Assembly (NCBI RefSeq): GCF_018388465.1
Contig: NZ_CP074404.1
Coordinates: forward strand, 2,232,001-2,296,000
Length of the DNA stretch: 64,000 bases
Direction: 5' to 3'
Source of the DNA: Cellulomonas fengjieae
Lineage (GTDB): Bacteria > Actinomycetota > Actinomycetes > Actinomycetales > Cellulomonadaceae
This document shows, in pieces, positions 25,957 to 34,986 of the stretch. A program made the position numbers and the translations under genes. Within the stretch, counting starts at the first letter, position 1. Each line of letters opens with the position of its first letter. The notes below the pieces were generated by a model that saw nothing but the letters and a program-made list of their open reading frames with translations, did no database searches and was not told the origin of the DNA.

Positions 25957-27240
25957 TCACTGCTGCTCCACGACGTCCCAGACCCGCCAGCCCTGCGCCG
26001 TCCAGCGCAGCCCCAGGACGACCGTCCGGGCAGGCGAGGCCGGCACCGCTGTGACGGCACCGTCGTCCGTGACGCGCGAGTGCGCCGACATCACCGCCGT
26101 CACAGCCACGTCGGTGGTGCCCCCGCGCGTCCCGTCGTCCGGCACGAGCCACGCATCGCGCACGTCCACCGTCAGCCCGTCCACCGTCGCACCCCCCAGG
26201 CCGTCGAGCAGTCGCGTGTCGGCCGCGTGGGCCGGGCCGTCGGCGATCTCGACGTCGACCAGCCGGGCGGCGTCGCCGGACCGGACGATCTGCGTCCGCG
26301 CGCTGCTGAGCTCGATCGCGGCCCGGACCGGGTCGTCCGACGGTGCGGCGGGCGCGCCCGACGACGGCCGGTCGAGGTGGCGCCACGCGACCGCTCCGCC
26401 GCCCAGCAGGACCGCGACCGTCAGGGTGGCCGCGAGCACCCGGCCCCGCAGTCGGCGCCGGCGCCGCTGCCGGCGTGACGCACCCGCCGCCGGGTCGTGC
26501 CCGCGCGCGATCGCGGCCAGCGCCGACGACGCACGCGCGCCCGCGTCGGGCAGCCGCACCGGGGCGGGCTCCGTCGCCTCGAAGCACCGGTCCACCACCT
26601 GGTCGGCGCCGAGGCCGGGCAGGGTCAGCAGGTCGGTGAGCGCCTCCCGCAGACCGGGTGCCCCCGCCGGGTCGGCGACGAGGTGCACGTCCGCGTCGGG
26701 CATCTGCGCGAGGACCGTGCTGACCAGCCGGCGCACGTCGCCCTCCGCGTCCGCCGCACCCGTCAGGGCACCACGCAGCTCCGTGAGCATCGGACGCCCG
26801 TCGGGCCGGACCACGATCGACGACCCGCTCACGGCACCGTGAGCCAGGCCGGCCCGGTGCAGCGCGTCGAGCGCACCGGCGACCGGGATGGCCACCGTCG
26901 CGGCCTCGCCGTCGGCGAGCGGGGCGCGCGCGGTCCGGACCTGCTCGAGGGTCAGGCCGTCGACGTGCTCGACGACGAGCCCGGTCCGGCCCGGCGACAG
27001 CTCTACGACGTCGAGGACCCGGGGCAGGTGCTCGTGCCGCAGGGCGCGCATCCGCCGGGCACGCTCCGTCAGCCCGGCGTCAGCGACCGCGGCGACCACG
27101 TGGAGCTCGAGTCGCCGCTCGGAGCCGTCCGACGCGACCGCGAGCCAGCCGGCACCGGCCACGGCGACGGGCTCGAAGCCCGCGGCCGCGAGTGCGTCCG
27201 CCACGTCGGTCGGCACGAGGAAGCGGTCCATGAGCGTCAT
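25957..27240 (-). CDS. Membrane-anchored pseudokinase-like protein
   Basis: About 427 aa with a degenerate Ser/Thr protein-kinase-like N-terminal half (residues about 1-250). MRALRHEHLPRVLDVVEL resembles the alphaC/beta4 part, LVVEHVDGLTLEQV the hinge, and LAHGAVSGSSIVVRPDGRPMLTEL takes the place of the catalytic loop and DFG. The loop lacks the catalytic HRD Asp and the DFG motif, so it is a probable pseudokinase. A basic run (RRQRRRRRLRGR) precedes a transmembrane helix, then an extracellular domain ending VLGLRWTAQGWRVWDVVEQQ. ATG 27240 or 27231 could be the start. Comparable pseudokinase domains occur in actinobacterial cell-wall proteins such as MviN. Confidence 0.65.
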   Translation of the reverse strand: MTLMDRFLVPTDVADALAAAGFEPVAVAGAGWLAVASDGSERRLELHVVAAVADAGLTERARRMRALRHEHLPRVLDVVELSPGRTGLVVEHVDGLTLEQVRTARAPLADGEAATVAIPVAGALDALHRAGLAHGAVSGSSIVVRPDGRPMLTELRGALTGAADAEGDVRRLVSTVLAQMPDADVHLVADPAGAPGLREALTDLLTLPGLGADQVVDRCFEATEPAPVRLPDAGARASSALAAIARGHDPAAGASRRQRRRRRLRGRVLAATLTVAVLLGGGAVAWRHLDRPSSGAPAAPSDDPVRAAIELSSARTQIVRSGDAARLVDVEIADGPAHAADTRLLDGLGGATVDGLTVDVRDAWLVPDDGTRGGTTDVAVTAVMSAHSRVTDDGAVTAVPASPARTVVLGLRWTAQGWRVWDVVEQQ

Positions 27241-27285
27241 CCAAGACCGCTCGGGCCGAGGGCGTCGGCCGTCATCCACAGCCCG

Positions 27286-28308
27286 TCAGGGCAGTGCGAC
27301 CACCCGGCGCTCGGCGGCGGACAGCAGTGCCGCGTCCAGGACGCGGGCGGTCCGGACAGCGTCCTCGGGGTCCACGGGAGGCGGTCCCCCGTCCTGCACC
27401 CACCGCACGACGGCGCGGTACAGGTCGACGTGCCCGCCGGGCGCCCGGGGCACGGGCCGGCGGTCGGCGCCGCGCACCAGCCATCCCTCGTGCACGGGCT
27501 CGCCCGGGCGTCGCGTCTCCTCGTAGGCGTCGTCGAGCGCAGCGAACGGGGTCGGCTCCCCCTCGAAGCTGGTCACCAGGTAGGCCGCCGCGTCGCCGAG
27601 CACCCGGGTGCGGGGACCGGGCGCACCGACCACCGCGCCGGCCTGCAGGTGGCTGACCACCCCGCCGGCGTGCTCGAGGGCGAGGAAGACGTCGTCCACC
27701 GCCGGGGTGCTGCGGGCATGCAGCTCGGCGAAGACGTGCGCGACGGGGCCGAACAGCTGCACCGCCGAGTCCACCAGGTGGGCGCCGAGGTCCAGCAGCA
27801 GACCGCCGCTGTCGGGGTCGTTCTCCTTCCAGCGGTCCTGCGGGACCGGCCGGAACCGCTCCCAGCGCCGCTCGAACCGGTGCACGGCGCCCAGCTCACC
27901 GCCGGCGAGCAGCCCGCGCAGGGTCAGCTGCTCGCTGTCCCAGCGGCGGTTCTGGAAGACAGTGAGCCGCCCGTCGGCTCGTCCCACCAGGAGCTCCGCG
28001 TCGGCGGTGGACGTGGCCAGCGGCTTGTCGACGAGCACGTGCACGCCCGCGTCGAGCGCGGCCAGCACGTGCGCGACGTGCTCACCCGTCGGGCTCGCGA
28101 TCACCACGAGGTCGAACGAGTCCGCACTCTCGAGCAGGGCGGCGACGTCCGGGACCACGGTCGCACCGGGCCAGTCCGCCTCGACCTGGTCCGCGCGATG
28201 GCGCGTGACCACGCAGGTCACGCGCTGCCCGGCCTCGCGCAGCAACCGCGCATGGATCCCCCGGCCGGCGGCCCCGTACCCCACCAGTGCGACCCGCAAG
28301 GCGTCCAT
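27286..28308 (-). CDS. Gfo/Idh/MocA family oxidoreductase
   Basis: A 340-aa NAD(P)-dependent oxidoreductase. The N-terminal Rossmann motif is RVALVGYGAAGRGIHARLL; the nucleotide-site VIASPTGEHVAHVLAALDAGVHVLVDKPLA carries the conserved Lys-Pro, and DLGAHLVDSAVQLFG matches the catalytic His region. Sugar or polyol substrate unknown. ATG 28308 gives the normal N-terminus. The stop is 45 bp from the pseudokinase start, so they may be cotranscribed. Confidence 0.9.
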   Translation of the reverse strand: MDALRVALVGYGAAGRGIHARLLREAGQRVTCVVTRHRADQVEADWPGATVVPDVAALLESADSFDLVVIASPTGEHVAHVLAALDAGVHVLVDKPLATSTADAELLVGRADGRLTVFQNRRWDSEQLTLRGLLAGGELGAVHRFERRWERFRPVPQDRWKENDPDSGGLLLDLGAHLVDSAVQLFGPVAHVFAELHARSTPAVDDVFLALEHAGGVVSHLQAGAVVGAPGPRTRVLGDAAAYLVTSFEGEPTPFAALDDAYEETRRPGEPVHEGWLVRGADRRPVPRAPGGHVDLYRAVVRWVQDGGPPPVDPEDAVRTARVLDAALLSAAERRVVALP

Positions 28309-28318
28309 GCGCCTCACT

Positions 28319-30610
28319 CTAGGTGGGTCGTCCCACCTCGGGAGCGGCCGTGTGCTGCCCGTGCTCCGGGCGGCGCGACAGGGCGCTCGGCCACCAGGTC
28401 CGACGGCCGATGTCGTGCACGAGCGCGGGCACCAGGAGGCTGCGCACCACGAACGTGTCCAGCAGGACACCGAAGGCCACGATGAACGCAATCTGCGCGA
28501 GGAACAGGAGCGGGATGATCCCCAGTGCGGCGAACGTCGTCGCCAGGACGACGCCGGCCGACGTGATGACGCCTCCGGTCACGGCGAGCCCCCGGATGAC
28601 GCCCGCACGCGTCCCGACCTTCACCGACTCCTCGCGCACCCGGGTCATCAGGAAGATCGAGTAGTCGACCCCGAGGGCCACCAGGAAGACGAACGCGAAC
28701 AGCGGGACAACGGGGTCCGCCCCCGCGTAGTCGAAGACGTGGTTGAACACGATCGCCGAGACGCCCAGCGCCGCGGCGAACGACAGCACGTTCGCGCCGA
28801 GCAGGAGCGCTGCCGCGACAACCGATCGCAGCAGGGCCATCAGGATCAGGCCGATGACCAGCAGCACCACCGGGACGATCACGCGGACGTCCCGCTCGCT
28901 GGAGCGCTGCGTGTCCAGGGTCTCCGCCGCGGCTCCCCCGACCAGTGCGGAGGGGCTGACCTCGTGCACCGCGGTGCGGACGTCCTCGACCGTGGCGACG
29001 CCCTCCTGCGTGTCCGCGGAGGCCGCGGTGGTCACGTCGAGGCGCACGCGTCCGTCGACGACGACCGGGGGCGCATCCGTGGCGGGTGCGCCTGGCCCAC
29101 CGGGCGCACCGGTGTACGGGACGACCGCGTCGACTCCCTCGACGGCCTCGGCGGCCGTCGTGACGGCGTCCACGTCGCCCTCGTCGACGATGACGATCGC
29201 AGGCTGCACCGCTCCGGCCGGGAAGTGCTCGGCCAGGACCTCCTCGCCGGAGACCGCGTCGACGTCGGTCAGGAACACGTCCACCTGGTTGGTGCCGGAC
29301 GCCTTGAGCGTGGGCAGGAACGCCGCCCCGACGCAGAGCGCCAGAGCCGTGATGATCCACACCGGTCTGGCCCTGCGCCCGACGAAGCGCGCGAGCCGCG
29401 GCCAGAGGCCGGGTCCGTCCGCCGGGTCCGGCTCGGCCGCCTGGTCGACGTGCGCGTGCTCGCCGCCGGCGCTCACCACGGCGGTCTGGACCCGGGGCGC
29501 GCGCGGCCAGAACAGGGCACGGGAGCGCTTGCCGAGCAGGAGCAGCAGGGCGGGCAGGAGCGTGAGAGCACCCAGCAGGGCCGACGCGATGCCGATCGCG
29601 GCCACCGGTCCGAGGCTGCGGTTCGAGCCGAGGTCGGACAGCAGCAGGCAGAGCACACCGGCGATCACCGTCCCGGCGCTGGCGGCGATGGGCTCCACGC
29701 ACGCCCTCAGCGCGCGGCGCATGGCATCGGCGGGATGCTCCACGTGCAGCAGCTCTTCCCGGTACCGGGCGACCAGCAGCAGGGCATAGTCCACCGACGC
29801 GCCGACCACCAGGATCGACAGGATGCCCTGGGACTGCCCGTTCAGGACCAGGGTCCCGTTCTTGGCCAGGTTGTAGACGACGAGGCCCGCCAGGCACAGT
29901 GCGAACACGGCGGTGAGGATCACGACGAAGGGCAGGAACGGGGAGCGGTAGACGACGGCCAGGATCAGCAGGACCGCGCCCAGGGCGACGAAGAGCAGCA
30001 CGCCGTCGATCCCGCCGAACGCCGTGACGAGGTCCGCCACGAACCCGGCGGGACCGGTGACCCAGGCCTGCAGGCCCAGGTCCCCCGCCGACGTCGCCGT
30101 GGCGCCGAGGTCCTCCTCGAGGGACTCGCGCAGCGCGACGACGAAGGAGCCGGAGACCCGCTCCTCGCCGGCCAGCAGCTCTTCGGCCTTCCCCCCGTCC
30201 AAGGACAGCGCGACGAGCAGGGCCTCACCGTCCTGCGCCGGGACGACGGCGACCTCGCCCATGAGGTAGTCGGACCAGGTGCCCTCGTTCCCGGGCGGCA
30301 GCGCCAGGTCGGGCACCTCCTGCGCCCACTCCTGCACTGCGGCCAGCTGGTCGGGGGTGATCTCGCTGCCGTCCGCCGGCTGGAGGACCACGAGCGCGGG
30401 GAGCGTCTCCGTCTCGACGAAGCCCCTGCTCTCCTGCGCCGCACGGGTGGACTCGGCGGAGGACGGCAGGAACGCCGCGGCATCATTCGTCTGAACCTGA
30501 GACAGTTTGCCCTGGGCAACACCGCCGACCGACCCGATGCCGAGCCACACGACCAGGGCGACCGCAACGAGGACGGCGCGGACGAGTGTGGACCGGCGAT
30601 TACTCAGCAT
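28319..30610 (-). CDS. MMPL family RND-type transporter
   Basis: A 763-aa inner-membrane transporter of the MMPL group (lipid or drug export in actinobacteria). It has the duplicated RND layout: TM1, a periplasmic domain (about residues 40-190), a block of TMs with the proton-relay region VGASVDYALLLVARYREEL, a second periplasmic domain (about 390-550) and a second TM block with VALGVDYSIFLMTRVREE. The ATG at 30610 lies inside an 18-bp palindrome, and an ATG at 30622 is an alternative. It is divergent from a MarR gene, its likely repressor. Confidence 0.92.
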   Translation of the reverse strand: MLSNRRSTLVRAVLVAVALVVWLGIGSVGGVAQGKLSQVQTNDAAAFLPSSAESTRAAQESRGFVETETLPALVVLQPADGSEITPDQLAAVQEWAQEVPDLALPPGNEGTWSDYLMGEVAVVPAQDGEALLVALSLDGGKAEELLAGEERVSGSFVVALRESLEEDLGATATSAGDLGLQAWVTGPAGFVADLVTAFGGIDGVLLFVALGAVLLILAVVYRSPFLPFVVILTAVFALCLAGLVVYNLAKNGTLVLNGQSQGILSILVVGASVDYALLLVARYREELLHVEHPADAMRRALRACVEPIAASAGTVIAGVLCLLLSDLGSNRSLGPVAAIGIASALLGALTLLPALLLLLGKRSRALFWPRAPRVQTAVVSAGGEHAHVDQAAEPDPADGPGLWPRLARFVGRRARPVWIITALALCVGAAFLPTLKASGTNQVDVFLTDVDAVSGEEVLAEHFPAGAVQPAIVIVDEGDVDAVTTAAEAVEGVDAVVPYTGAPGGPGAPATDAPPVVVDGRVRLDVTTAASADTQEGVATVEDVRTAVHEVSPSALVGGAAAETLDTQRSSERDVRVIVPVVLLVIGLILMALLRSVVAAALLLGANVLSFAAALGVSAIVFNHVFDYAGADPVVPLFAFVFLVALGVDYSIFLMTRVREESVKVGTRAGVIRGLAVTGGVITSAGVVLATTFAALGIIPLLFLAQIAFIVAFGVLLDTFVVRSLLVPALVHDIGRRTWWPSALSRRPEHGQHTAAPEVGRPT

Positions 30611-30618
30611 GCTGAGTA
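30601..30618. promoter_or_regulatory. 18-bp palindromic operator over the MMPL start codon
   Basis: A perfect palindrome, TACTCAGCATGCTGAGTA, whose centre contains the MMPL ATG on the minus strand. It lies 42 bases upstream of the divergent MarR start. Its length and symmetry fit a MarR-dimer site, and binding would block the transporter and probably its own gene. Confidence 0.75.
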
Positions 30619-30660
30619 TCATCGGTGTGGATCGTCGATACGGCAAATGGAGGCACGAGC

Positions 30661-31140
30661 GTGCAGGAGGACAGCGGGCCGGCTCGGGCGCTCGATCCCG
30701 CGTCGCCCGATCCCGCCCAGTGGCCCGTCGGACGACTGCTGTCCGCCGCCTCCCGGCGCGTCGAGCGGGACTGGAACGCGCACCTGGCCAACTGGGACCT
30801 CAACCACGCGAGCCTGCCGGTCCTGGCCCACCTCCAGCGCGGTCCGATGTCGCAGCGCGAGCTCGCCGCGGCGTGCGGCGTCACGGAGCAGACCACGAGC
30901 CGGGTGCTGGCCCGCATGGAACGCACGGGCTACGTGACACGCAGCCCGCACCCCGACGACCGACGTCGCCACGTGATCGCGATCACCGACGCCGGCCGAC
31001 AGGCCTTCATCGTCTCCGCGGACCGTGACCTCGCGGAGAACCTCGTGACGCGGGACCTCACCGCCGAGCAGGCGGAGCAGCTGCGCCGGCTGCTCGCGGT
31101 CGTCGCGCTGCCGGACCCGGCCCGACGGACGACGGACTAG
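30661..31140 (+). CDS. MarR family transcriptional regulator
   Basis: A 159-aa winged-helix repressor. The DNA-binding part is [62 protein letters not shown], with the wing DDRRRH (residues about 60-125). TGGAGG seven bases before GTG 30661 decides the start over the upstream GTG 30625. It is divergent from the MMPL transporter with a palindromic site between them, so ligand-responsive control of that exporter is inferred. Confidence 0.92.
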   Translation: MQEDSGPARALDPASPDPAQWPVGRLLSAASRRVERDWNAHLANWDLNHASLPVLAHLQRGPMSQRELAAACGVTEQTTSRVLARMERTGYVTRSPHPDDRRRHVIAITDAGRQAFIVSADRDLAENLVTRDLTAEQAEQLRRLLAVVALPDPARRTTD

Positions 31141-31150
31141 CCTGACGGCC

Positions 31151-31822
31151 ATGCTGTTCGACGCGCTCGACCTCGGCACCCGTCTGGTCCCCTACGAGCC
31201 GACATGGCAGCTGCAGCGAGAGGTGCACGCGGCCGTGGCGGACGGCACCCGCGAGGACGTCGTGCTGCTCTGCGAGCACGAGGACGTCTACACGGCGGGG
31301 CGGCGCACGGCGTCGTGGGACCGTCCGGTCGACGGGACGCCGGTCGTGGACGTGGACCGGGGCGGTCGGATCACCTGGCACGGGCCGGGTCAGCTGGTCG
31401 GCTACCCCATCGTGCGGCTCGCGACCCCCGTCGACGTCGTCCGCTACGTGCGGGTCCTCGAGGAGGCGCTCATCCGGACGTGCGCGGACCTGGGGCTGAC
31501 CGCGATCCGCGTCGAGGGGCGCAGCGGCGTCTGGTTCGCCGCCGACACGGACCGCGGGCTGCGCGAGCGCAAGGTCGCGGCGATCGGGGTGCGCGTATCG
31601 CGCGGCGTGACCATGCACGGCTTCGCGCTGAACTGCGAGCCGGACCTCGCAGCGTTCGACCGCATCGTGCCGTGCGGCATCGACGACGCGGACGTCACCT
31701 CGCTGTCCGTCGAGGCCGGGCGGAGCGTGCCGATCGCCGAGGTCGTGCCGCTCGTCAGCGGCCACCTGCTCGACACGCTGCCGCCGATCCTGCACGCCGG
31801 GCAGGCCGCCGCCCGGGTGTGA
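31151..31822 (+). CDS. lipB: Octanoyl-[ACP]:protein N-octanoyltransferase
   Basis: It transfers octanoate from acyl carrier protein to lipoyl domains, the first step of lipoate assembly. The 223-aa protein shows the LipB motifs [41 protein letters not shown] (catalytic Lys in RKVAAIG) and the catalytic Cys in [14 protein letters not shown]. lipA follows 46 bp downstream, and both would modify the lipoyl domains of the SucB-type E2 encoded in this window. Confidence 0.96.
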   Translation: MLFDALDLGTRLVPYEPTWQLQREVHAAVADGTREDVVLLCEHEDVYTAGRRTASWDRPVDGTPVVDVDRGGRITWHGPGQLVGYPIVRLATPVDVVRYVRVLEEALIRTCADLGLTAIRVEGRSGVWFAADTDRGLRERKVAAIGVRVSRGVTMHGFALNCEPDLAAFDRIVPCGIDDADVTSLSVEAGRSVPIAEVVPLVSGHLLDTLPPILHAGQAAARV

Positions 31823-31868
31823 CGCACGACTCCCCCCGCCGCCGACCCCGCGGGTTAGTCTGACCGAC

Positions 31869-32870
31869 GTGACGATCGCAGCCGATGGCCGACGCATGCT
31901 CCGCATCGAGGCGCGCAACTCCGAGACGCCGATCGAACGCAAGCCGGAGTGGATCCGTACCCGCGCGACCATGGGTCCGGCGTACACCGAGCTCAAGGGC
32001 CTGGTGAAGCGCGAGGGGCTGAACACGGTCTGCGAGGAAGCCGGCTGCCCCAACATCTTCGAGTGCTGGGAGGACCGCGAGGCCACGTTCCTCATCGGCG
32101 GCGACCAGTGCACGCGGCGCTGCGACTTCTGCCAGATCGACACGGGCAAGCCGGCCGCGTTCGACGCCGACGAGCCGCGCCGTGTCGCTGCATCGGTGCA
32201 GGCCATGGGGCTGAAGTACTCGACCGTGACCGGTGTGGCGCGCGACGACCTGCCCGACGGCGGCGCCTGGCTCTACGCCGAGACCGTCCGCCAGATCCAC
32301 GCGGTCAACCCCGGCACGGGCGTCGAGCTGCTCATCCCCGACTTCAACGCGACCCCCGAGCTGCTGGCCGAGGTGTTCTCCTCGCGCCCCGAGGTGCTGG
32401 CCCACAACCTCGAGACCGTCCCCCGGATCTTCAAGCAGATCCGTCCCGGCTTCCGCTACGACCGCTCGCTGTCGGTCCTGACCGCGGCCCGCGAGGCCGG
32501 CCTGGTCACCAAGTCCAACCTGATCCTCGGCATGGGTGAGACGACCGAGGAGGTCGTGGAGGCGCTCGCCCAGCTGCACGAGGCCGGCTGCGACCTCATC
32601 ACCATCACGCAGTACCTGCGCCCGTCCGTCCGGCACCACCCCGTGTCGCGCTGGGTGCGCCCCGAGGAGTTCGTCGAGCTGTCGCAGGAGGCCGAGCGCC
32701 TCGGGTTCCTGGGAGTCATGTCGGGCCCGCTGGTGCGCTCGTCGTACCGCGCCGGGCGGCTCTGGGGCCAGGCGATGCGCCGCTACGACCGGCCGATCCC
32801 CGAGGCGCTCGCCCACCTCGCCGAGCCGACGACCTCCCGCCAGGAGGCGGCGAGCCTGCTCGCCCGCTGA
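31869..32870 (+). CDS. lipA: Lipoyl synthase
   Basis: A radical-SAM enzyme that inserts two sulfurs into the octanoyl chain. The 333-aa protein has both Fe-S cysteine motifs: the auxiliary cluster [12 protein letters not shown] and the radical [41 protein letters not shown], and RSSYRAG with the C-terminal Ser of the family are present. GTG start at 31869. It forms an operon with lipB, and the DUF4191 gene follows. Confidence 0.97.
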   Translation: MTIAADGRRMLRIEARNSETPIERKPEWIRTRATMGPAYTELKGLVKREGLNTVCEEAGCPNIFECWEDREATFLIGGDQCTRRCDFCQIDTGKPAAFDADEPRRVAASVQAMGLKYSTVTGVARDDLPDGGAWLYAETVRQIHAVNPGTGVELLIPDFNATPELLAEVFSSRPEVLAHNLETVPRIFKQIRPGFRYDRSLSVLTAAREAGLVTKSNLILGMGETTEEVVEALAQLHEAGCDLITITQYLRPSVRHHPVSRWVRPEEFVELSQEAERLGFLGVMSGPLVRSSYRAGRLWGQAMRRYDRPIPEALAHLAEPTTSRQEAASLLAR

Positions 32871-32911
32871 GGGGTCAGCACCGGCCCGATACGTCGGTAG
32901 ACTTCGGGCCT

Positions 32912-33628
32912 ATGGCCCGCAACAGCGCCCCCGAGGCGGCACCCGCACCCAAGGTGAAGAAGACCCGCTGGTACCACCAGGTGTGGCAGGCGTACCAGAT
33001 GACCCGCAAGAACGACCCCGCGGTCACCTGGATCATCCTCGCGGTGTTCTTCGGCATCCTCGCGCTGGGCCTGATCATCGGGTTCCTGGTCAACGCATGG
33101 GTCTACGTCCTGCTCCTCAGCATCCCGTTCGCGCTGCTCGGAGCGATGTTCATCCTCGCCCGGCGCGCGGAGACGGCCGCGTACACGCAGATCGAGGGCC
33201 AGCCGGGGGCGGCGTACGCCGCGCTGGGAACCATCCGCCGCGGCTGGACCTTCACGCAGGAGCCCGTCGCAATCGACCCCCGCACCCAGGACCTCGTGTT
33301 CCGCGGCGTGGGCCGTGCCGGTGTCGTCCTCGTCGGCGAGGGCCCGGCGCCGCGCATCGCCAAGCTCCTGGAGTCCGAGCGCAAGCGCACCGCGCGGGTC
33401 ATCTCCGGTGCCCCCATCACGCTCATCCAGGTGGGCAACGGCGAGGACCAGGTGCCGCTGCGCAAGCTGCCGCGCGCCGTCCAGAAGCTGCGCCCGAAGC
33501 TGAGCAAGCAGGAGGTGGCCGAGGTGAACAAGCGGCTCACCGCGCTCGGTGGCGTCAAGCTCCCCGTGCCCAAGGGCGTCGACCCCATGCGCGCGCGTCC
33601 CGACCGCAAGGGCATGCGCGGCCGCTGA
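32912..33628 (+). CDS. DUF4191 membrane protein
   Basis: A 238-aa protein of the actinobacterial DUF4191 family. A basic N-terminus (KVKKTRWYHQVWQAYQMTRKNDP) precedes two membrane helices (about residues 43-65 and 70-88). A soluble C-terminal domain with RRGWTFTQEPVAIDPRTQDLVFR and a basic tail follows. Function unknown. The genomic place between lipA and glnA is common in this phylum. Confidence 0.88.
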   Translation: MARNSAPEAAPAPKVKKTRWYHQVWQAYQMTRKNDPAVTWIILAVFFGILALGLIIGFLVNAWVYVLLLSIPFALLGAMFILARRAETAAYTQIEGQPGAAYAALGTIRRGWTFTQEPVAIDPRTQDLVFRGVGRAGVVLVGEGPAPRIAKLLESERKRTARVISGAPITLIQVGNGEDQVPLRKLPRAVQKLRPKLSKQEVAEVNKRLTALGGVKLPVPKGVDPMRARPDRKGMRGR

Positions 33629-33636
33629 TCGCGCCG

Positions 33637-34220
33637 ATGACGCAGCGCTGGAACCACAACACGCACTACCACCGGCTCGCCCTGCGGGCAGCGGCGGGCG
33701 CTCGCACCGCACTGGATGTCGGGTGCGGCGAAGGCCTCCTGACCCGAGAGCTGCGCGCGTCGGGCGTCGCGGCGGTCACCGGGCTCGACCTCGACGCCGA
33801 GCAGGTCGCACAGGCGCGGGCGCAGGGCGGCGACGGGCTCCGGTACCTCGTCGGCAACATCCTCGAGGTACCCGACGACGGTCGCTTCGACCTGGTGACG
33901 TGCTACGCGACGCTGCACCATCTCCCCCTCGACCACGGCCTGCGACGGCTGCGGGACCTCGTCGCTCCCGGGGCCACCTGGTCGTCGTCGGGCTCGCCCG
34001 GGTCCGCAGCCCTGTGGACGCCGCGCTCAGCCTCGCGGCGGTGCCGGTGGCGAAGGTCGTCGATCGCGCGCGCGGGACCTGGGAGCACGGCGCCCCGATG
34101 CGCGATCCCGAGCACAGCTACGGCGAGATCCGGACCGCCGCGCAACAGATCCTGCCGGGAGCACGATGGGGACGACGCCTGTACTGGCGCTACAGCCTGG
34201 TCTGGCAGGCAGCCGCCTGA
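33637..34220 (+). pseudogene. SAM-dependent methyltransferase with a -1 frameshift
   Basis: The first part (ATG 33637) encodes a class I methyltransferase with ALDVGCGEGLLTREL (motif I), GLDLDAEQVAQA, and LVTCYATLHHLPLDHGLRRLRDLVAPG. The rest of a typical protein (HLVVVGLARVRSPVDAAL... to LYWRYSLVWQAAA) continues in another frame up to 34220. One extra G in the run at 33970-33973 would restore a continuous ~194-aa protein. Either a recent mutation or a sequencing error in the G-run explains it. Confidence 0.8.
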
Positions 34221-34224
34221 TCGG

Positions 34225-34740
34225 TCAGCGCCGCACGATCGCGGTGCCGGCCACCCGGTCGTGCAGCCCCCGCCCGTCGGAGTCCCACACCACGGCGGGG
34301 ACGACCAGGCACAGCAGCAGCGTGCGGGTGAGGGCGCTCAGGAAGCCCGGCGCCCGCGTCGCCCAGCCCGCGTCGACCCGGCTCTGCCCCGGGAAGACCC
34401 GGCGCACCCTCAGCCCGAGCAGACGGTGCCCGAGCGTGTACCCGAGCGAGCCGACCAGCACGATGTTCTCGACCACGAAGATGGCGAGCGTCGCCGTCGG
34501 GTTGCCCCGGCTGAGCAGGAAGGCGTCGGGCGCCGTCGCGAAGACGGCCGCCGAGATCAGCAGGCACGCCACCCAGTCGATCACCAGCGCGACCAGCCGA
34601 CGGCCGAGCGGCGCCGGAGAACCGGGGCCGTCCGCGGGCAGTCCCAGCCGCCGACCGCGGGCCGCCGCGGCGGCTCCCGCCCCGTCGGGCTCGCCGGTCC
34701 CGCCGCCGAGCCACGAGCTGAGGTCCCGTCGATCTGCCAC
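34225..34740 (-). CDS. RDD family membrane protein
   Basis: A 171-aa protein with a variable N-terminus and an RDD-type domain: RRLVALVIDWVACLLISAAVF (first helix with conserved Arg/Asp), LGYTLGHRLLGLRVRRV, and a third helix around LTRTLLLCLVVPAVVW followed by GRGLHDRVAGTAIVRR, whose HDR-type motif is a family mark. Role unknown. GTG start at 34740. It is convergent with the frameshifted methyltransferase. Confidence 0.88.
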   Translation of the reverse strand: MADRRDLSSWLGGGTGEPDGAGAAAAARGRRLGLPADGPGSPAPLGRRLVALVIDWVACLLISAAVFATAPDAFLLSRGNPTATLAIFVVENIVLVGSLGYTLGHRLLGLRVRRVFPGQSRVDAGWATRAPGFLSALTRTLLLCLVVPAVVWDSDGRGLHDRVAGTAIVRR

Positions 34741-34888
34741 CCGACGAGGGTAGGCGACCCGGCTGAGCACGACCGCCACCGCACCGAAACCTCGCCGACA
34801 CAGGCCTCTCCTACGGTGGGCGAGATGCGACCGCAAGGGCAGGTCTGCAGGGCATAGGGTCAGCAGTCGTTACACGAGGGCTGGTCCC

Positions 34889-34926
34889 GTAACGCTGTCG
34901 AAACACTTGGTACACGACAGAGAAAT
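34889..34926 (+). promoter_or_regulatory. GlnR-like nitrogen-control box upstream of glnA
   Basis: The segment reads GTAAC-N6-GAAAC-N6-TACAC-N6-GAAAT, with exact 6-base spacers, 61 bases upstream of the glnA start. It closely follows the actinobacterial GlnR consensus gTnAC-n6-GaAAC repeated twice; the second a-half site is weaker. Nitrogen-responsive control of glnA is inferred. Confidence 0.75.
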
Positions 34927-34986
34927 CCGGCGCTCGTAGCCTCACCTTGCCCGACCCCACGGGTACCACCGACCGAGGAGCAGCGG

